DNA of 64,000 nt, taken from the NCBI GenBank assembly GCA_963678675.1, contig OY783194.1:20376278-20440277 (forward strand), in the 5' to 3' direction. Source of the stretch: Xiphydria camelus (taxonomy: Eukaryota > Arthropoda > Insecta > Hymenoptera > Xiphydriidae). The notes under the pieces are model-generated. The model was not told the origin of the DNA, made no database searches, and worked only from the letters and a program-made list of their open reading frames with translations. Below are positions 53,750-63,859 of this stretch, piece after piece. Numbering within the stretch: the stretch's first letter is position 1; each line of letters starts with the position of its first letter. The position numbers and the translations under genes were made by a program.

Positions 53750-54010
53750 TGGCGAGGCGAGGGACATATCGACGCGTCGCGTCGCGTCGCGACGCTGGCA
53801 AATAAGAACATCGTATCTCTACAGATATCATTACTGAGATGTTCTTATACGACTGCGAGCATAATTACAGCACGTGTTTACCGAAATATCGACGCTCGCA
53901 AGTAAAAACATCGTATCTCAATAATGATATCTACTGAGATATGATGTTCCTATTTGCGAACGTCGACATTTCGGTAAACGCGTGCTGTAATTACGCTCGC
54001 AGTCCCGTAT
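53750..54010. repeat. GCG run and palindrome inside Transib copy 2
   Basis: 53858-54005 is an imperfect palindrome (AACATCGTATCTCA with its complement; GCACGTGTTTACCGAAATAT with ATTTCGGTAAACGCGTGC). It is preceded by CGCGTCGCGTCGCGTCGCGA. Either a foldback insertion or a structured 5' region. Confidence 0.65.
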
Positions 54011-54179
54011 TTTTCCGCTGGAAGGGTAATACCGGGCGGACCGTAATAAGACTTCTTCTGCATTACTGGCCAAGCTATATCTAGAACGATAAATCGGCGA
54101 TTGAAAGGGGAAGAAATGACAAATGCCGGGACTCGACAAGGACCCAGGGTTAATCTTTTTTATCAGCTAAGTGAACCAA

Positions 54180-54517
54180 GCGATACCCTTGCCCGTTAGA
54201 TACATTACTCAGGAAATACTGAAGATTATTAACAACATCATATCTCTCTCAGCCAATCAGGGGACACTGCATCAGCCTACGTTATTCCAACTGTATTCCA
54301 ATTACTGTTAGACGTAAGGTATTTAAGTCGGAGCCAAATGCGCATTCGTTACAGTATTGGAGAATCTCAGTCATACCCACGACGACTCAGTGTTTTATCA
54401 TTTCACTCTTTCATAGCGTAAGTTTGATAGACGCATAGAACTGAAAGTCTTACGTCGTAGTGTTCACTTGGTGTTGTGTTTTTTCATAAACATTACTTTG
54501 CAATTAATTTGTGTGTT
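54180..54517 (+). promoter_or_regulatory. Promoter and leader region of the Transib transposase
   Basis: CTTGCCCGTTAGATAC, CAGCCAATCAGGG, CTGCATCAGCCTACG, ACTGTTAGACGTAAG, then CAAATGCGCATTCGTTACAG. The same string of motifs, in the same order, occurs at 61110-61300, so it is a conserved part of the element family. CCAATCA resembles a CCAAT box and GTATTTAAG (about 54318) a TATA-like site. Assignment as promoter is inferred from position before the start at 54518. Confidence 0.55.
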
Positions 54518-56970
54518 ATGGAGCCTTCAACCTCAGGTATGTACTAATGTTTAAATGATCTGTGTAGACTAATGGGAGCAATTTTTTGTTGACCAGATAT
54601 GTTTCACTCAGTCTTGCAGAATGTTATTGTTACAAGGACTTTCCAGGTCGAAAAACTCGACCTGGGATAGTCAGCAGTTATTGTTGAAATTTATTTATTT
54701 GTCGCAACACGACGACCTGGCGATTTGGATATATATATCAATACCTTTTCAGATGCCAAAACCCCTCCTCTCCAAATCTCACTCACGAGGAAGGAATTGT
54801 TCCAGTTGATGAAAAACGATTTAAATGCGAATCCAATACCAAATGTTGAAAGCTATATTTTCTCGAAAGCTCAATCATCATTTTACATCTCTGCTGATGG
54901 CAAGAAAAACATTTGTAGGGAAATGTCCAAAATCAGATCAAAATGGAATTCATGTAACCGACAAGAGGGTAGATTTTTGATAAACAATGGAGACTGGCTA
55001 GAGGTATCTCTTCACAATACAATAGAAATATCCATAACTTGTTTCACAGGGAAATTGGAATGGAATTATAAAAATTTTTTATTCTGCAGAGGATAATTGA
55101 ATTGACAAGCAACTCGGAGGAGCCCGAATCCAGCGGAGATTGTGGGCGCGGAGGAAGACCGTCTTCAGATTTTGGAAGCAGTTCTGAAAGAAGTAAGAGA
55201 AGAAAGACAGAGACTGTACGCGCGTCATACTCAAGCAGCGAGCTTGGATATGCTGCGCAAATCAAATTAAGGGCCGAGGGAAAACTAGATGCTGCTGCAG
55301 TTGTAAAAGATGTTATACTTGGCTCCCCTACAAAAGGTACCAAATATAGAAAGTCCATAAAATCATCGGAAAAAGACGAAGGAGTTTTTACAGCTGAAGA
55401 GGGTTTATCCTTGTTTATTGAGCTTGATTTATCAAGAAATAATTATTTGCTGTTGCGTAAAGCGGTGATGAATAAGGGTTATAAAATTTTCCCTTCTAAA
55501 AATAAGTTAGCAAAAGCTAGAAAAGAGTGTTACCCAGCAAAAAGAATTGTTGTGACGGAAACGTCTGCGGAAATCACACTGCAGCCTCTACTCGACCACA
55601 CAATTGAGCGTTTATTAAGTTACCAGATTGAGGTTATTGATCAATTATCCAGAGAACAATTGCAAGACTTGGTTCTCGTTTGCAAGTGGGGTTGCGATGG
55701 CAGCTCAGGGCATAGCACATACAAACAACACCTAGCAAAAGGAGAAGTCTCTGATGCAAATGTATTCTTTCTTGCCCTTGTACCATTGCAGCTCATACAC
55801 ACTGATCAAACATCAAAAAAAGTTACTGTAGTATGGAAAAATCCAAGACCGTCTTCACCGCGTTTTTGCAGACCTATAAAAATAATACAGCTAAAAGAAA
55901 GTACAGATATCATTAAGGAAGAAACCGCCTCGGTACAAAAACAGGTTGATGATTTAACGCCTTATGAGACGGTACTCCATGGAAAAAATGTTGCAGTAAA
56001 ATATGTTTTAAATTTATCGATGATTGACGGTAAAGTGTGCAATGCTCTTTCGGAAACCAAATCTACGCAACGTTGTTTTCTGTGTGGAGCGGTATCCACA
56101 GAATTTAACGACATTAAGAAAATGTTAGAGAGAACAGTCAATAAAGAAAATCTGAAGTTCGGAATATCCTCCTTACATGCCTGGATCAGGTTTTTCGAAT
56201 GCCTTTTGCACATATCATATAAGCTGGGTATAAAAAAGTGGAAAGTCAGCTCTACGAAACCCGAAGATGTAGCCAACGTTAATTTAAGGAAACGAACAAT
56301 TAAAGAAGGACTCAGGAAGAAGATGGGCTTGATTGTCGATGAACCAAAACCTGGATTTGGCAGTACTAATGACGGGAACACCGCTCGACGTTTTTTTGAG
56401 AACTACGAACAAACCGCAGAAATAACTGGGCTAAATAAAGATCTCATATATAGATTTTATATTATACTCCAAACAGTATCGTCTGGATATGATATTCATA
56501 TTCAGAATTTCAAAGTGTACTTGTTGGAAACGGCAAAAATGTTTGTGGAGTTCTACGGTTGGTACTGCATGCCCACTACAGTACACAAGATTTTAATACA
56601 CGGAGCAGAAATAATAGATCATTCATTACTACCGATCGGACAGATGTCAGAGGAAGCTCAGGAAGCCTGTAATAAATTTTTCAAAAAGTACCGGGAAAGA
56701 TTTGCCCGGAAAAATCACCGCGAGAAAACAATGGAAGATGTTTTCCGGAGATTTTTAGTGGCTTCAGACCCATTTATTTCTAGTTGCCGTAAATTACGTG
56801 CAAAGCCACTAAAATCATTGTCACGAGATGTGATTCCTTTACTATTACCGCCATTGGTACAATCAAGTGAAGATTTCATCCTCGAAGACGAGACCGACAC
56901 CGATTCATCTGTTTCAAGTGTCCAAGGACTCGAGGATTTATCCGATGATGATGGAGCCTTTTTTTTGTGA
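54518..56970 (+). CDS. Transib/RAG1-like transposase, three exons, apparently intact
   Basis: Exons 54518-54536, 54753-55003 and 55090-56970, with GT-AG introns, join in frame to 716 codons plus stop. Exon 2 encodes a small domain ending NNGDWLE. Exon 3 starts with an acidic, Ser-rich linker and KRRKTE. Catalytic candidates: Asp293 in CKWGCDGSSGHSTYKQ, Asp403 in LSMIDGKVCNALSETKST, and Glu615 in MSEEAQEACNKFFKKYRERF. RAG1 parallels that I see: CFLCGA (CxxC zinc pair), LRKKMGLIVDEPKPGFG against the RAG1 LRKKMNL region, and SEEAQEACNKFF against SEGNESGNKLF around the RAG1 catalytic Glu962. The acidic C-terminus ends at the stop 56968-56970. No RAG2-like gene is present. The enzyme should bind the CACAGTG ends and cut and paste the element with a 5-bp stagger. 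Confidence 0.92.
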
Positions 56971-57107
56971 AGATTTTACTCATGTACAGGTAATGTTATA
57001 TACATGTATACTAAATATATATAAATAATTTTCCATAAAAATAAATTCTGATAGATTTTAACCCGATCTTTATTTTTTAGGATCATTCTCATAAACTCAG
57101 TTGTACT

Positions 57108-57560
57108 ATTCTGACCTCGAATTCGTAATCAGCGCCCCCGAGAACCCCCACATACCCGAATTCAGAGCAATTACTCAACTTTACGTCAAGATTTGGACCA
57201 CGCATGCGCCGTATCGCAGCGCCATCTAGGAATTTTGCTATTCTGACCTCGGATTCGTAATCAGCGCCCCCGAAAACCCCCACATACCCGAATTCAGAGC
57301 AATTACTCAACTTTACGTCAAGATTTGGACCACGCATGCGCCGTATCGCAGCGCCATCTAGGAATTTTGCTATTCTGACCTCGGATTCGTAATCAGCGAC
57401 CCCAAAAACCCCCGGATACCCGAATTCAGAGCAATTACTCAACTTTACGTCAAGATTTGGACCACGCATGCGCCGTATCGCAGCGCCATCTAGGAATTTT
57501 GCTATTCTGACCTCGGATTCGTAATCAGCGACCCCAAAAACCCCCGAGTACCCCAATTCA
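57108..57560. repeat. Subterminal tandem array of Transib copy 2, 132-bp units
   Basis: Units start at 57108, 57240, 57372 and 57504, an exact 132-base period, the last one partial. Each has ATTCTGACCTCGGATTCGTA, ATCAGCGCCCCCGA or ATCAGCGACCCC, and CGCATGCGCCGTATCGCAGC. Near-identical units suggest recent expansion. The GATTCGTAATCAGCGACCCC core is shared with copy 1 and element 3. Confidence 0.95.
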
Positions 57561-57580
57561 AGTCAGTCCGTTAACTTTTT

Positions 57581-57618
57581 GAGTTTTGGCCAGGTTTTCG
57601 GCATTTTGGCCCACTGTG
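57581..57618 (-). repeat. Right TIR of Transib copy 2
   Basis: Reverse complement of the left TIR with one difference (T for C at base 16). CACTGTG occupies 57612-57618. Confidence 0.9.
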
Positions 57619-57780
57619 CGGCAGTTCGAACCGTCGGGTCGATCCGTCGGTTTTAACCGTCGTCGTCCACTAACGCAGAATAGAAACCCGCGGGTAAAAC
57701 TGACAGGCCGGCCGGCCGCAAAACTGCAGATCGACCCGTAGTGTCGACCGACAGTAGACGGGCTGAGAAAATCGATTTTG
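57619..57780. repeat. Right part of the split MITE
   Basis: It continues the small element interrupted at 52895, with GTCCACTAACGCAGAATAG matching GTCCACTAACTGAAAGGTA of the copy at 59590. Its own right end is not clear. Confidence 0.55.
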
Positions 57781-59589
57781 TTGCGCTTGTACTTTATAAG
57801 TGTACGATTTTAATTCTTCTTTTTTTAAAATACTCGGAAAAATATATCGAACAAATATGACATAAAGCCAAAGTTTGCTTTTTAATTTTTAATAAAAATG
57901 TATTTTTTGTACGGATTTTTCTTTAAATATCTCGAAAACTATAGACAAGTTATCGAGACATGCTCCGGAAAAAATTTAGAGAATTTCAAGACGAAACGAT
58001 TGGTTTTTATCTCATTTTGTTACGATGAATAGTTCTCGAGATATTGAATTTTATATATAAATACGCGACGTAGCGCCTGCGCGCTCTTGTAAACAAATGC
58101 CTCTAACTTCACTAAAAATTGGTATTTTTCGATGATTTTTGTTTTGTTTTAAAAGTAATGAAATATTGCAATCATCAGAAACAAAAATTTGTCAATTTTT
58201 TCGGTTTTACGCCAGAGCATCAAAAGTGCATTTACACGTTTTAATAGCGAAAAAGGTTTTTTTCGTAGAAAATTCAATGTACTCCTTTTTTAAATACTCA
58301 CTTGATATAAACATAATTTTCAAAATTATTAGTTTACCAAAATAATTGAGTATTGCTTCGTTTCGGAGTCGAGAAGCTCGAGTTTAGCGTTTCCCGCAGG
58401 TGCGACAAGGATAACGCGACGTGAGTTCATGCGTCAGAGAGATAATCTCAATCTCGTATAGAATGAAATCGTTGAAAATAGCAATTAAACCTCGGTTTTT
58501 TATAACTTTTACTAATTTTAGTTATAATACTAATCAACAGAAAAATTACGTTCAAGTTGGACACAAAACGTGACAGATGAAAAAAAAATGTTGGAAGATT
58601 TAATAATTTATTTCACTATTTTTTAAAGAATTAAGGTTTTATAAAATTGCAAGAGGTTATTAAAAGTAATGAATTATATCTAAGGACATTCTGAAATTAA
58701 TAATCTTCATCATCGTTTTGCATGAGAGAGACCGGTGAATTACTATTACATACTTCTACCCTGTAATAATAATTATATTTTCATGTTCAATATCGATTAT
58801 CGATTATTTTATTATTACACAAATTTTCCGAACAATTTTTGCAAAGGTTCTTTATGAGGGGCAGTATACGCTCGCTGAGGAGACCCGAGCGCGAGACATC
58901 CCGAGGTGAGGAGTACCTGAGACGCGAGGATTACCTTTCTTTACGCTTATCCCATTTATTACTCCATTTACGCTTTCGCTTTCTTTGACTCTATGTACTG
59001 CCAGCATAAAGGAGCCGAAATATAGGTATTGCGGGACTGGGGAAATATAGGTTTTGCGGGACTGGGAAAATACCCAGCGTCATCCCAAACTGTGACGGTA
59101 ATCATCTGTGTATTTTCGACCTGACAAAAGTTTTCTGCATAACTAAAACGAAAACTAACTAAAATTTTCCTACATCTGCTTGCCAGTAAGGAATACGGTG
59201 CTGCTACATATGGAAAAATGCAAATTACGGGACTCGTCAGTCTACCTGGGAAGGTCCGGAACATACCTTTCGGCCAATACGTTTCATTACATCCCATTAA
59301 TTAAAGCAAATTCCTGTGAATCGAGGGTGATTTTTCCCTGCAGTTGTTTTCAAGATGTCAAAAAAAAGCGTTTAAAACGAAAGTTTCTTTCATGCCGCTA
59401 GCCACCTCCCGCCTATACCTTTTCCACATATCTTTCCTCGAATATTCAGGTAGTTTATAATTATATAAACACAGATACTTTTCAACCGCTTCAACAAGCT
59501 TCATACAGAATTCTTGTTCGCCGGTTTTGAGCATTTTTCTCTAATAAATATTAACATAAAAATCCAAACGTCTACGACGATATTTTTAA
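57781..59589. other. Intergenic DNA, no gene seen
   Basis: AT-rich with short unsupported frames. AATATAGGTTTTGCGGGACTGGG-like sequence is repeated in tandem once near 59020-59070 (AATATAGGT... GCGGGACTGG). Confidence 0.5.
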
Positions 59590-59884
59590 ATAGGTGCCCA
59601 TACACACAGAATTATCGGTTTATCTTGTCGGTGAACGAAGGGCCTAAATAGCGCTTTCGGTTAGATTAGGATGATATTAAGCGGTACGAACCGACGTTCC
59701 GTCTGTCGTGCTAAAACGCATGTTAGTGGACGGCGGCAGTTTTTCCCGTCGGTCTGGACTGACGGGTCAGCCTGACGGTTCGATCTGGCGCGTCGCGCGT
59801 CCACTAACTGAAAGGTAAAACTGCCGGTTCGAACCGCGCCGTTCCAAACCGACAGTTCGACCTCTGTGTGTATGGGCACCTATT
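59590..59884. mobile_element. 295-bp MITE (AATAGGTGCCC family)
   Basis: AATAGGTGCCCATACACACA and the exact complement of its first 22 bases bound the element. The right arm reads, as complement, GTCGAACTGTCGGTTTGGAA then CGGCGCGGTTCGAACC, the empty-site version of the DNA around Transib copy 2. Confidence 0.85.
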
Positions 59885-60017
59885 ATTTCGACTCGTCCGG
59901 TAATTAACCTTTCCGAGAAAGGGCGTGGTTGCAAGGTCATAAAATTTCAGACTGGAGTAAAATTTTTCCGTCAGTCCGTCGCCGGACGATCCCTGTCGGT
60001 GAACTCCAACACGCGTT

Positions 60018-60150
60018 TAATTTTATTAATCAACAGGCCCCCGGCAGGTAGCGACTTCTCATTTAAATTTGTGTGCGTAGCGGAAAGCGGCCGGCCGACT
60101 GAACGTGCATAGGTACCTTAACTTTGTGTGTGCGGCCGGACGGCCAGGAC
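60018..60150 (+). repeat. Left arm of a 3.8 kb-spaced inverted repeat
   Basis: From AATTTTATTAATCAACAGGC through GCATAGGTACCTTAACTTTG to GCGGCCGGACGGCCAGGACT it matches, as reverse complement, 63715-63853 with few differences. Confidence 0.85.
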
Positions 60151-61109
60151 TGACGGCCGACTGACAGTCGGCCTGCAGGCCACGGCCCACAGTGGTCAGT
60201 TTGTCAAATCTAGGGCGGAATAAATCGAAATAAAAAATTGTTTATATCACATTATTTTACAACGGCAACGTGATCCTACATACTTTTTAATATATTCTAG
60301 AAAATATTACGCCCAACGTGGCAACAAGAGCCAGAGTGCACGCACGTTTAGACAAGTTTATTTGTGCAGTACAGGAAAAGGCCCGCGGCGAGTGTTATTA
60401 ATATCGCCTGGTGAATGCACGTTTTGTCTAGTTGTCTTCTTATTTCCATCATAAATCGTGACATGGATAAGTAATTATTTTATTTTATGTTCATATTTTA
60501 GTTACGTTTTCATTTGATTAGTTTAGTGACATATTTACGTTATTGCAGCGAAATTATAGCCGTTTCTTGCATTTGTTAGTCTAGAAACTCCGTGATTGGC
60601 GTGGATTGGTTGTAAAAAATACGTTATTATATTCAAAATATATCGATGTTTTAATATAAGGTAGTTTCATCTGCAATAATTTGCAATCTTATAAGTTATA
60701 GTTGTTTTAACAAACAGTACTGCAAATGCACTCGCGACCACGGAACTTTCCAGTGAGGGTAACGCACCGTTCTCGAAAGGTTAATTACCGGACAACATTA
60801 AGAGTCGCTTCCCGCAGGACCCACTTTAGTCGATACCGTCATACCCCGAACTAATTAAGTCTAATTAATTAATTAACACCTTGTTGCCTGGCAGTTTTTC
60901 TCGAAGTTTATCTCATGTCACCGGCTATTATTTCGGAATTGGATGTGGAAATGAAACAATGTAAATGCATTTTTTATAATGGTTGAATGTTTAAATGAAT
61001 TTTATTTACTATTTCCAAAATGCACCGATCAGGAGTTAACTTCGTGGCCGGTCACCAACGTTTGGGCACGACGACACGAGTATACTCGTGACCGGGCGAC
61101 AAAGTGTTA

Positions 61110-61300
61110 AGCAACGGTACTCTTGCCCACTAGATCCGGGACTCGGAAAATTCCCAATGTGCGTCACCCTTTGTTCTAGTGTCATTCTCTCCTAGCCAAA
61201 CAGGGCGTGCTGCATCAGCCCACGCTATCCCCACCGTCTTGCATTTACTGTTAGATGTAAGATATAATATAAACTGCAACCAAATGCACGTTAGTCAGTG
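61110..61300 (+). repeat. Second copy of the Transib promoter-like region
   Basis: Same order of motifs as 54180-54380. It shows that the Transib 5' region exists independently of a nearby transposase gene. Confidence 0.75.
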
Positions 61301-61349
61301 TGTAGCGAAGTGTGTAGTGTCGAGTACAACACAGCGTGAACCAATGACA

Positions 61350-62190
61350 TCCAGCATATTCAAGTTATAAGTCCTTCAAGCTTGCAGTTCGAATAACCTT
61401 AGTATAAACTACGGTTAAATCAGTAGACTCCTGTATCTCTTTAAATCAAATATATGAACAGTAATATAGTGAGTGCAGTGTAAAGTTTATTCGGAACAGC
61501 CGCTCAGTTTAAATCCACCTCACCACGTGTTCAATCAATAGCTGAGAGCTTAAAATCTGCCTTGCGGTATGTTTGGTAAGTAGCCGTGTCAAGAACGAGT
61601 GTCTTCGGGATTTGCGACCCCGCGGGACGGCTATTCTGTAATTCCGGGGAGAGTGAGCGTACCTGGGAAGTGACCGTTCCACGGGTGAGAGCTTCCCTCG
61701 CCCAGCTCATGCCCGACCGTTGAAACGTGTACCTAAACAGCTGGTGCTTGTATAGTGAGTATCATGATTCGGTATAAGAAAGAAAAAGAAGTGAGGTATT
61801 TTAGTACCGTACTATTGACATGGAGCTGTACGATGTGGAGTTAAGGAAACCGAGTAGTTGCTGAGCAGCCTGGGTGCGATCCGGCGTGCTGTTGGTTTTT
61901 GGCGATGCTCAAAGGCGCCTCGTCCCAAACTGCACGCTTCATGTATAAACACTAAATTATCTCGGATCATACTCGGCAAACGGTATATTTCGGCGAAAGC
62001 GGCAAACGCGCTCGGAGTCCCGCACCTTTCCCGGAAATTTTAATCGATACCGCGCTATATACGTGGAATACTAAATCCGTCTTGTAAATTAGAGAATGAC
62101 GAATTCAATAGATGACCGATCGGGGAGACCTGATCCCTGACTAATAAAGCGATCCGTTGGATACCTGGCCTTATTGTTCGAGGTCCGCTC
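61350..62190. other. Noncoding stretch
   Basis: Moderately GC-rich, no gene recognised. It may be remaining 5' sequence of element 5. Confidence 0.4.
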
Positions 62191-62410
62191 GAGCATTCTT
62201 CGAGGTCCGCCCGAGCATTGTCCGAGGTCCGTCCGATCGTCTTTAGATAATCCTCTCGAGCGTCGCTCGAGCGTCGCTCGAGCTCAGCTCGAGTGTCGTC
62301 CGAGATTCGCTCGAGCGTAGCTCGAGCTCAGCTCGAGTGTCGATCGAGCTAATCTCGGACGACGCTCGAGCTAAGCTCGAGCGTCGGTCGATATCCGCTC
62401 GAGCGGTCGA
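62190..62410. repeat. CTCGAG-rich satellite
   Basis: Irregular repeats of CGAGGTCCGYYCGAGCATT, then GCTCGAGCGTCGCTCGAG and AGCTCGAGCTCAGCTCGAGT. Highly self-complementary. Confidence 0.85.
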
Positions 62411-62420
62411 TCCGCATTCG

Positions 62421-62754
62421 GAGCTAGACCGATCTACACCGATCTAGACCGATCGACACCGATCTAGACCGACCGACACCGGTCTAGACCGATCGATACC
62501 GGTCTAGACCGATCGACACCGATCTAGACCGATCGAAACCGATCTAGACCGATCGACACCGATCTAGACCGATCGACACCGATCTAGACCGATCGACACC
62601 GATCTAGACCGATCGACACCGGTCTAGACCGATCGATACCGGTCTAGACCGATCGACACCGATCTAGACCGATCGAAACCGATCTAGACCGATCGACACC
62701 GATCTAGACCGATCGACACCGATCTAGACCGATCGACACCGATCTACACCGATC
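62421..62754. repeat. 20-bp satellite with 140-bp higher-order repeat
   Basis: About 16 units of GATCTAGACCGATCGACACC or close variants. The variant units GATCGATACC (62491, 62631) and GATCGAAACC (62531, 62671) each recur after 140 bases, i.e. seven units. Further variation is GGTCTAGACC for GATCTAGACC. Confidence 0.95.
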
Positions 62755-62859
62755 AATTTTTACTTAATTCAATTGGACCATCGATTTTGAGACAGAGCGT
62801 GAGATTTCGTGAATTAATTGTAGCACAGGCATTTAGACCGTCAGCAGATAGTGACAGAT

Positions 62860-63640
62860 TCTGGTGCCCCATTTTCGCATACATGCCTCGAAGAGGGTTG
62901 AAAGGTACTTCGATGCTGAGTTGAATAAAGCGAAATTTACGAATGGACCCTGGGGATAACATATAAAAAATTCGATTTTTCTTAACAGAAATAAAAGGGT
63001 GCCTGTTGCCCATTTTCGAACGCACGCCTTGTTCACTAAATGATTAATTGATAGAACTTGGCTTCGGAAAACCAAAGGCATGAGTGTTGCAGGTGGCTAA
63101 AGGGTTGAAATAAGGGCGAAAAAAAAATCGAGATTTCGAGTGATTTTCCCACGCATGCCTGTTGGAAGTATGGAAACGTACATCGTCAATAACTCGAAAA
63201 AAATATTGGCATGAGTGTCGCGAATGGATAAGTACATTTTAGAGTCTTAAATGTTAACAGATTTTTTTTCGATTTTTCAGTTATTTTCGCATGCATGCCT
63301 TTGAAACTATAGACTATTATTGATGTGTTAGACATTATAATAAAATTGGCATGACTATCGGATGTGGACGGAACGAAGACTTTAATCGGAAAGTTGCAGG
63401 AAAATGGTATGCTAATTGATGTCATTTTCGCACGCATGCCTTTTGGTATATATTTAGAAAAAGTGATTTTAAGTGTATATAACAAAAGAGACTTGAGTGT
63501 CGGACGTGGCCTTCATATTTTAACAACATAGGAAAGTTGCAGGAAAGTTGTATGCTAATTGCCGTCATTTTCGCACGCATGCCTTTTGGCATATATTTAG
63601 AAAAAGTGATTTTAAACGTATATAACAAAAGACTTGAGTA
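62860..63640. repeat. About 140-bp tandem satellite, six diverged units
   Basis: The block ATTTTCGCACGCATGCCTTT or a variant occurs near 62871, 63010, 63145, 63282, 63423 and 63568, spaced 135-145 bases. The last two units are very similar over their whole length (ATATATTTAGAAAAAGTGAT shared). Confidence 0.9.
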
Positions 63641-63714
63641 TCGGACGTGGCCATCATATTAATTATACATAATATATCGAAGAAAGTGCTGACAGAAAAA
63701 TTCTAGAAATTGTC

Positions 63715-63853
63715 ACCATTGCCAGTCCTGGCCGAACGGCCGCACACACAAAGTTAAGGTACCTATGCACGTTCAGTCGGCCGGCCGCTTTCCGCTACGC
63801 ACACAAATTTGAATGAGAAATCGCTACCTGTGCCGGGGGCCTGTTGATTAATA
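63715..63853 (-). repeat. Right arm of the 3.8 kb-spaced inverted repeat
   Basis: Complement of 60018-60150, including AAGGTACCTATGCACGTTCA and GGCCGGCCGCTTTCCGCTAC. The TTAAGGTACC junction resembles a Harbinger-type TTA plus TIR start. Confidence 0.85.
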
Positions 63854-63859
63854 AAATTT

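Larger units (their letters stand above)
52896..57618 (+). mobile_element. Transib (RAG1-like) transposon, copy 2, apparently complete
   Basis: 4723 bp. TIRs of 38 bases start CACAGTGGGCCAAAACGCCG and differ at one position (base 16). The duplication is CGGCA (52891-52895, 57619-57623). Each end has the heptamer CACAGTG, 10 bases, then CCGAAAACC. The three-exon transposase is open throughout. A promoter-like region lies upstream and a 132-bp tandem array lies at the 3' side. It sits in a small element whose empty-site relative is in the same window. Known facts: Transib makes 5-bp, GC-rich duplications and is related to RAG1. Confidence 0.95.
60188..63720 (+). mobile_element. Probable fifth Transib-like derivative, degraded right end
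   Basis: CACAGTGGTCAGTTTGTC begins at 60188 inside GGCC-rich MITE sequence. At 61110-61300 it carries the conserved promoter-like motifs of copy 2 (CTTGCCCACTAGAT, GCCAAACAGGG, CTGCATCAGCCCACG, CTGTTAGATGTAAG, ACCAAATGCACG). A tandem array lies near its right side, as in the other copies. The expected right CACTGTG is not present; TCACCATTGCCAGTCC at 63713-63728 looks like a small deletion across the junction. No transposase remains. Confidence 0.55.

Noticed and set aside
62421..62754. CRISPR-like array of 20-bp repeats
   Set aside because: Units are contiguous without unique spacers, the setting is eukaryotic, and there are no cas genes. It is a satellite.
30085..63628. Frames with internal repeats at 30085-30504, 36422-36861, 57089-57556 and 62753-63628
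   Set aside because: They read through tandem arrays whose unit length, or short runs of it, keeps frame. No start context, domain or conservation supports a protein.
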